DNA from: Verrucomicrobiota bacterium
GTDB taxonomy: Bacteria > Verrucomicrobiota > Verrucomicrobiia > Limisphaerales > UBA9464
Assembly (NCBI GenBank): GCA_026397675.1
Contig: JAPLUH010000450.1
Coordinates: 1 to 12,539, forward strand
Length of the DNA stretch: 12,539 nucleotides
Direction: 5' to 3'
In this document: in pieces, positions 8,433-12,539 of the stretch
Numbering within the stretch: the first letter of the stretch is position 1
How the letters are laid out: the number at the start of each line of letters is the position of its first letter
Made by a program: the position numbers and the translations under genes
Notes under the pieces: model-generated
The model's input: only the letters and a program-made list of their open reading frames with translations
Told to the model about the DNA's origin: nothing
Database searches by the model: none

Positions 8433-8505
8433 ACCGCATCGGCAATACCGCGGGATCTGCTCGGTGAGCTTGCATTCCGGGCGGCGGCGGTGGCTATCTC
8501 GGTCC

Positions 8506-8856
8506 ATGGACACGTGGTGTGATGTGGCCGAGGCCGGGAGCCTGGCCCCGGGAAACTGCAGAACCGTCGAAGCTCGTGGCGTCCGAATCGCCCTAGTTTG
8601 CCTGGACGATGGGTTCCATGCAGTCGAAGACGCCTGCCCGCACCGTGGCGGATCCATGGGGTCTGGGTACTTGGATGGGTGCACCTTGCACTGCCCGCTG
8701 CACGGATGGGCTTACGATGCTCGTAGCGGCGTCGGCATCACCCGGCCAGACAAACCGCTACGGACATTTTCTACGCGCATTCAGGAGGGCCGCATCTGGG
8801 TGCGATTGACCGACAAACCTCCGGCCACCGTGTCGCATGATGAAGATCTCGACTGA
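8506..8856 (+). CDS. Rieske [2Fe-2S] ferredoxin-like protein (NirD/BphA3 type)
   Basis: This is a small soluble electron-transfer protein of 116 aa. The cluster ligands are C44-P-H46 (ACPHRGGSM) and C63-PL-H66 (LHCPLHGWAYD), the two standard Rieske boxes, separated by 16 residues. The domain fills almost the whole protein, and no signal peptide or membrane anchor is seen, so it is likely cytoplasmic. That fits the small Rieske ferredoxins serving ring-hydroxylating oxygenases or nitrite reductase, though no partner reductase or oxygenase lies nearby. ATG 8506 gives the compact family length; the frame is open to 8314, but that would overlap the divergent dehydrogenase and add a non-Rieske extension. 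No Shine-Dalgarno sequence is evident. Its 3' end overlaps the glycosyltransferase gene by 20 bp, so the two are probably cotranscribed and translationally coupled. Confidence 0.93.
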   Translation: MDTWCDVAEAGSLAPGNCRTVEARGVRIALVCLDDGFHAVEDACPHRGGSMGSGYLDGCTLHCPLHGWAYDARSGVGITRPDKPLRTFSTRIQEGRIWVRLTDKPPATVSHDEDLD

Positions 8857-10036
8857 GTCTCGAGACCAGGCCCCTGTGAAGGTGTTATCGGTGGGCACCC
8901 AGTTTGCCGGACTCGGAGGCGTCGAGTCGGTGCTGCGTTCACACCATGACACCGACGCGGACCAAGGCATCGATTCGCGGTTTCTTGTCTTCTGGGAGGA
9001 TTCTGCCCCCGGTTGGCCTCGTGCTCATTTTCTTGGTTTCCGAGATAACCTGTCTATTCGGCAAGCGCGTCGACGGGTTGCTGGGGCGTTCCCCGGATGG
9101 CTGGCCGACGTGGTCGTTTACCATACCACTTGGGGTTGGCCGTATTTCGACGACTTGTTCCCGCCGGGCCGTCGCATCTTGTATTTGCACAGCGACACGC
9201 CGGGGCTCGACGAGCAGTTGCAAACCCGCGCTCACTGGGCCGACGGCTTCGCCTGTGTCAACGACCGCATCGCCGAGCGCGTGATGCAAGCCCGCCCCGA
9301 CCTGTCGCCCGATCGCCTGCTCCGGGTACTGTATCCCATCGACCCGCCCGCCGACCTGCCCGGCCCAGCTCGCCCATGGGGTTCCCCGCTCCGTCTGGGT
9401 TTCTGTGGCCGCCTCGCTCACGAACAAAAACGGATCGATCGCATTCCTGAACTGGTGAACCGATTGAATGCGAGTGGCATTCAATACCAACTCGAATTTC
9501 TGGGTGATGGACCTGAACGAGCATGGCTGGAGAGCCAATTACCGGATCGAAAACGGTTCGTTTTTCACGGCCGCAAATCGGGAGCCGAGTATTGGGATAT
9601 TCTATCGAGCTGGGACGCCCTGCTCTTTGTCAGCGACTACGAAGGCACCCCCATCGCGCTGCTCGAAGCCATGGCCGCCGGCGTGATCCCCATCCACCCG
9701 GCTATCGGTAGCGGAGGTGACCGGTATGCCGCAGAGGTCGATCCCCTATTGGCTTATCCGGCCGGCGACCTAGCGGCCTTGGCCGCATTGATCAGCGATC
9801 TGGCCCGATGGCCAACCGCGCGCATTGAAACCGTCCGACGCCGAGCCATCGACCGGGTTCACGGCCATGCCTCGGCGGTGTACCGGGCAACCTTCGCCGG
9901 ATTTCTCCGGCACATCGCCAGCCAACCTCCCCTTCCCCGACGCCACTTGCCCACGCGGCCTCCGGGTTTGGATTGGCTGTCGTTCCGGACCACCCGACAA
10001 CTCATGGACTTGCGCCGCCGTTGGAACAGCCGGTGA
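8837..10036 (+). CDS. Glycosyltransferase, GT4-like (GT-B fold)
   Basis: This is a probable retaining glycosyltransferase that moves a sugar from a nucleotide donor to an acceptor, perhaps a lipid or cell-surface glycan; donor and acceptor cannot be read from the sequence. The product is 399 aa. The N-terminal half has a glycine-rich acceptor-side loop, GTQFAGLGGVE (20-30). The C-terminal half carries the donor-binding features: LGFCGRLAHEQKRID (187-201), EFLGDGPER (220-228), FHGRKSG (243-249) and the EX7E motif E269-GTPIALL-E277. No membrane helix or signal is visible; the very basic C-terminus (RRHLP..., LRRRWNSR) could favour contact with membrane phospholipids. The start is ATG 8837, with ATG 8840 next to it, inside the end of the Rieske gene in another frame. 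A weak hairpin follows 34 bp downstream. Local GC is high (72% over 9301-9360). Confidence 0.92.
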   Translation: MMKISTESRDQAPVKVLSVGTQFAGLGGVESVLRSHHDTDADQGIDSRFLVFWEDSAPGWPRAHFLGFRDNLSIRQARRRVAGAFPGWLADVVVYHTTWGWPYFDDLFPPGRRILYLHSDTPGLDEQLQTRAHWADGFACVNDRIAERVMQARPDLSPDRLLRVLYPIDPPADLPGPARPWGSPLRLGFCGRLAHEQKRIDRIPELVNRLNASGIQYQLEFLGDGPERAWLESQLPDRKRFVFHGRKSGAEYWDILSSWDALLFVSDYEGTPIALLEAMAAGVIPIHPAIGSGGDRYAAEVDPLLAYPAGDLAALAALISDLARWPTARIETVRRRAIDRVHGHASAVYRATFAGFLRHIASQPPLPRRHLPTRPPGLDWLSFRTTRQLMDLRRRWNSR

Positions 10037-10070
10037 TTCAGGTCGCAGCGCTATTCGAGGCACCCAACTA

Positions 10071-10089
10071 GAGTTTCGAGATGAAATTC
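10071..10089. terminator. Weak candidate bidirectional terminator between converging genes
   Basis: GAGTTTC (10071-10077) and GAAATTC (10083-10089) form a 7-bp stem with one G-U pair and a 5-base loop, followed on the + strand by TTTCT. It sits in the 64-bp gap between the glycosyltransferase and kinase stop codons. The stem is AT-rich and weak and the T-run short, so support is modest. Confidence 0.3.
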
Positions 10090-10100
10090 TTTCTGGCTGA

Positions 10101-11639
10101 TTAGTCTGAGTTCCGCTTGGCCATCTTCAAGTCGCTCAGATAGCAAACGGTGTTGTCGAAGGTGTAAATGTTCAGGTACTCGGGCTTGCTCGGGTCTCTC
10201 AGGTAGTGTCCCTCCGCGAGATGAACACCACCCGCCGACACACTCCACAGATACTCATTGGGCATGACTTTGAGTTGGATTGTGTACGTTGCCAGCGTGT
10301 TGTTGGTTAATGCGATCTTCCAATTGGAAAAGGGAAACTCAACAGCCTTGCCGTCCTTAAAGATCGTAGGGGCTACCAACGAATCGCCGTCCACATGGAA
10401 AAACAGCAGGTGATCGATCCCGCCGAAGTTCTCTCGGTGACTAAACAACTGATCGCGAAGTGCGTGAAATGGGGTTGTGCTGAGGTATAGTCCAATGTGA
10501 CCCCTCCAAACCTCCTTCTTTAGTGAGAACTCCAGCACTTCATTCTGCTGAAGAGGTTTGGATAGCGTCGCGTGGGTGTTGAACAACATCCACACATTAC
10601 GAATGCCATTGCTGGCCCAGCGGACGTACCCGTTGTTGATGCCACTGGGGTGGCGATAAGAACTGAAAACAACCGGCTGTCCGTCCCACAATTCAAATCT
10701 CATGGTTGTGGCATATAGCCACACAACCAACGCAATTCCTACCATTCCAAGAATGACAAGCGGGAGCTTCCACTGCGGCCGCCTGCTGCGGACCAAGGTT
10801 TCCGCTTGTTCAATTGCCAACTGGTCTCGGTGTTCGAGTGCATTCAGGACTCTTTGGATCGCCTCAATATCTCGCAGACGCCGCGTCGCTAGCGGGGAGC
10901 ACAAGCGGCAGATCGTGTCGTTCAACAGGCGATCCACCCGGTTCCATCGAGACTTCATCAACCAGGATGGCATCGTTGGATATTCCAAACGATCGCACCC
11001 CGTCCATAGTTCATACATCAGCTTGCCGAGGGCGTAGCAGTCGCGTCCTCCGCCATCATCGCCGCCGGGCGGAACGTATCCCTCGGTTGATGCGGTCGGC
11101 GGATTCTCAACCGAGTTAGAACAGACGGTGTCAAAATCCCCCAGCACCCACCGACCATTGATTCGAAGGATATTGGTACGTTTGACGTCACCGTGCGTCA
11201 GACCCATGCCAGCCAGTACGACGAGAGCACTACAGGCCGCAAATCCAACCTCAACAGCTAACTCCAAGGACTGGTCTTTTGAAGCGGAATTAGACCGCTG
11301 CGGGTGCAGTGGAGAATACTCATCGAAGGCGATAACGTCATTTTCGGCGTCGTCTGCTGGAGGGAGCTCTTCCCAAACCGTCGAATGATCCCCTCCAAAA
11401 GCCAGGACTGGTTTCAAGTGCGCGTTTGTCGGGCCTTTCGAGAGACGCGTCCGAACGTCTAGGAAGTCCGCGATCATTTTGGATGTCAGGTTACGGTGGA
11501 GCTTAAAGACCCGAATCTGACCATGACGGTCTTCCACCAGATAGACATCTCGATTCAGCCGACTCGACAAACTGCGAACTCTGACAATCGGTCCCGCGTG
11601 CTCCACCATCGAGCTCGGAAAATCGGGAGGTGGCGTCAT
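10101..11639 (-). CDS. Transmembrane Ser/Thr protein kinase-like protein with extracytoplasmic domain
   Basis: This 512-aa product has a Hanks-type kinase domain (about 20-280), one membrane helix (about 292-312, KLPLVILGMVGIALVVWLY) and ~200 residues beyond it. Kinase landmarks: Lys46 in RVFKL, catalytic loop H149-GDVKRT-N156 with Asp151 and Asn156, metal-binding DFD at 168-170 (usually DFG), TEGYVPPG (185-192) in the place of the activation-segment end, and DCYALGKLMYELWTG (200-214). A glycine-rich loop GxGxxG is not visible and the helix-C Glu is unclear. Activity is plausible but unproven. The outer part reads as alternating beta strands ending in NTVCYLSDLKMAK, suggestive of a jelly-roll/lectin-like sandwich (inference). 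The start ATG directly follows the sigma factor TAA, so the two genes are coupled. The kinase may control that sigma factor in response to an envelope signal. Local GC is about 52% (10141-10200). Confidence 0.88.
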   Translation of the reverse strand: MTPPPDFPSSMVEHAGPIVRVRSLSSRLNRDVYLVEDRHGQIRVFKLHRNLTSKMIADFLDVRTRLSKGPTNAHLKPVLAFGGDHSTVWEELPPADDAENDVIAFDEYSPLHPQRSNSASKDQSLELAVEVGFAACSALVVLAGMGLTHGDVKRTNILRINGRWVLGDFDTVCSNSVENPPTASTEGYVPPGGDDGGGRDCYALGKLMYELWTGCDRLEYPTMPSWLMKSRWNRVDRLLNDTICRLCSPLATRRLRDIEAIQRVLNALEHRDQLAIEQAETLVRSRRPQWKLPLVILGMVGIALVVWLYATTMRFELWDGQPVVFSSYRHPSGINNGYVRWASNGIRNVWMLFNTHATLSKPLQQNEVLEFSLKKEVWRGHIGLYLSTTPFHALRDQLFSHRENFGGIDHLLFFHVDGDSLVAPTIFKDGKAVEFPFSNWKIALTNNTLATYTIQLKVMPNEYLWSVSAGGVHLAEGHYLRDPSKPEYLNIYTFDNTVCYLSDLKMAKRNSD

Positions 11640-12230
11640 TTAGAAGGGGCCCTCTTGGATAAGCCTCCAGTTTTGTTGCAGAATCTTCCGTACACGATGG
11701 GTAGTCACCCGGACCGAGATAGCGCTCACTCCGAACTGCCAAGCCACTTCGTTGGATTTGAGCCCGTGGATCACGTAAGCTTCGAATACCTGCCAACTTT
11801 TCGGTTCCACTTCAGCCTGAGTTCGTCGGAACGCCATGGTAATCAGTTCGTATTCGAAGACTGAGGGACTTCCAGTCGGCTCTCCGTCAGTACCGCTAAA
11901 ATTACGCACCAATGCGGCATAGGCGGTTTTAAGTTGGTCTGATCGAATCGAAGCCTGAAAGTGTCCAGCAATCAGCTGATTGACCGTGAGATTTAGCCAT
12001 TCTCGAAATCGTCCCACAGCCACCGAGTATTCAAACGAGGGAAGATATCGAAACCACTTGATGAAACATTCCTGAACTACCTCCTCAGCCTGATCGAGGG
12101 TCAACCCTACGCTGCGACATTGAGTAACTATTGGCAGGCGATAAAGCTGGTCGAATCGACTCCACGCATCCGTGTTTTCGATGTCCTTGAGCGATTTCAG
12201 AAGGTTTAGATCTGTGGTTTCACACTTCAT
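11640..12230 (-). CDS. ECF-like sigma-70 family RNA polymerase sigma factor
   Basis: This cytoplasmic factor would direct RNA polymerase to a dedicated promoter set. The product is 196 aa, typical for two-domain ECF sigmas. Region 2 spans about 20-95, including LDQAEEVVQECFIKWFRYLP, the usual core-binding 'DAEDLVQEvF' block, and then GRFREWLNLTVNQLI. A ~45-residue linker follows. Region 4 lies near 140-190: WQVFEAYVIHGLKSNEVAWQ, FGVSAISVRVTTHRVRKIL, a helix-turn-helix with the normal 'G.s..EiA...g.s...V....~RAr..L' layout. No anti-sigma factor gene is adjacent; instead the next gene is a membrane kinase whose ATG abuts this gene's TAA. ECF groups paired with Ser/Thr kinases are known from PVC bacteria, and phosphorylation-based control is inferred here. 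The ATG 12230 start has no clear Shine-Dalgarno, and an AT-rich TATATATT lies 13-20 bp upstream. Confidence 0.9.
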   Translation of the reverse strand: MKCETTDLNLLKSLKDIENTDAWSRFDQLYRLPIVTQCRSVGLTLDQAEEVVQECFIKWFRYLPSFEYSVAVGRFREWLNLTVNQLIAGHFQASIRSDQLKTAYAALVRNFSGTDGEPTGSPSVFEYELITMAFRRTQAEVEPKSWQVFEAYVIHGLKSNEVAWQFGVSAISVRVTTHRVRKILQQNWRLIQEGPF

Positions 12231-12311
12231 CGATCGAGCTAAATATATAGCAGCCTGTTTGCCACGACCGCGTCCAACGTACTTCCGTCTTAAGCTGGGA
12301 ATCCGGTGTCA
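12231..12311 (-). promoter_or_regulatory. Leader region of the sigma/kinase pair with a possible -10 box
   Basis: This 81-bp gap separates the zinc-ribbon gene stop from the sigma factor start. On the minus strand it contains TATATATT ending about 12 bases before the ATG (near 12243-12250), the only strongly AT-rich point in the gap. A -10 role would give a nearly leaderless message, consistent with the missing Shine-Dalgarno. The upstream TTGGAC is 22 bases away, too far for a standard -35. Readthrough from the upstream gene is the alternative. Confidence 0.2.
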
Positions 12312-12506
12312 CTATCGGGCTACCCAGAAAGCGATCGCCCCGATTGCTGCCACGGCCAATCCAATGGCCACACGCCGACGTACCCGCTTCAGATGTCGCC
12401 ACTCGGGATTACTGACCAGCCAACGCTCGCAATGAGGGCACCTCGAAGGATTCTTGGCCACACCCTTGCCGCAATGAGGACATCTCGGTAAAAAATTTTC
12501 AATCAC
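12312..12506 (-). CDS. Small zinc-ribbon membrane protein (64 aa), possibly 5' truncated
   Basis: The product has two CPHC knuckles, C9-PH-C12 and C23-PH-C26, forming a compact four-cysteine zinc ribbon (RCPHCGKG...RCPHCERW). A basic stretch (RHLKRVRRR, 37-45) follows, then one hydrophobic helix (about 46-62, VAIGLAVAAIGAIAFWV) ending in Ala-Arg. Positive residues before the helix predict a cytoplasmic zinc ribbon and a tail anchor in the inner membrane. Function is unknown; such short ribbons often act as protein or nucleic-acid contact modules. The GTG at 12506 is a possible start, but the frame is open to the last base of the window (12539), so the true start may lie outside. It points the same way as the sigma factor 81 bp downstream and may share its transcript. 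The DNA upstream of GTG is very AT-rich. Confidence 0.6.
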   Translation of the reverse strand: MIENFLPRCPHCGKGVAKNPSRCPHCERWLVSNPEWRHLKRVRRRVAIGLAVAAIGAIAFWVAR

Positions 12507-12539
12507 GTCAAATTTTAAAAACCACAGAAAATCTACTCG

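Noticed and set aside
8421..8445. Sigma-54 type promoter suggested by TGGCA/TTGGCA near the dehydrogenase
   Set aside because: The second element (TTGC at the correct spacing) is missing on both strands.
8314..8505. Longer Rieske protein starting at 8314
   Set aside because: The extra 64 residues have no Rieske character, overlap the dehydrogenase signal-peptide region, and ATG 8506 gives the normal family length.
8382..8684. 101-residue N-terminal extension of the dehydrogenase frame
   Set aside because: It overlaps the divergent Rieske gene, is rich in Arg, Pro and Ser, and would bury a clear signal peptide that begins at 8381.

Overview
The window looks like chromosomal DNA from a diderm bacterium of the Planctomycetes-Verrucomicrobia-Chlamydiae (PVC) group, most likely a verrucomicrobium. 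The main pointer is the large secreted dehydrogenase at 5775-8381, which joins a beta-propeller, helical repeats and a C-terminal cytochrome c domain, a family expanded in Verrucomicrobia and Planctomycetes. An LptD-type protein shows an LPS-type outer membrane. The sigma factor/transmembrane kinase pair is also typical of PVC genomes. This assignment is inferred from protein families, not from a marker gene.

Layout. 2-1177 (+) is the 3' part of a probable alpha/alpha-toroid, glycosidase-like protein cut by the window edge. It converges on tilS (1208-2563, -), the tRNA(Ile2) lysidine synthetase. A small unknown ORF (2702-2926, +) precedes lptD (3086-5290, +). A gene-poor stretch (5291-5774) follows, with a candidate terminator hairpin and a family of short degenerate repeats. 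The PVC dehydrogenase/cytochrome (5775-8381, -) is divergent, across 124 bp containing inverted repeats, from a two-gene + strand unit: a Rieske [2Fe-2S] protein (8506-8856) overlapping a GT4-type glycosyltransferase (8837-10036). The right end is a compact minus-strand unit: a small zinc-ribbon membrane protein (12312-12506), an ECF-like sigma factor (11640-12230) and a one-pass membrane Ser/Thr kinase-like protein (10101-11639).

How the genes work together. Most genes look unrelated in function: tRNA modification, outer-membrane assembly, periplasmic oxidation and glycan synthesis. The exception is the right end. The sigma factor stop codon is followed directly by the kinase start codon (TAAATG), so the two are almost surely co-translated. 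The kinase has a cytoplasmic catalytic domain, one membrane span and about 200 residues outside the membrane. This suggests a signalling route from the envelope through phosphorylation to sigma-dependent transcription. The locus is also visibly less GC-rich (sampled at 47-52%) than the genes to its left (sampled at 72-78%), which suggests a separate history. No tRNA, rRNA, CRISPR array or intact insertion sequence was seen.
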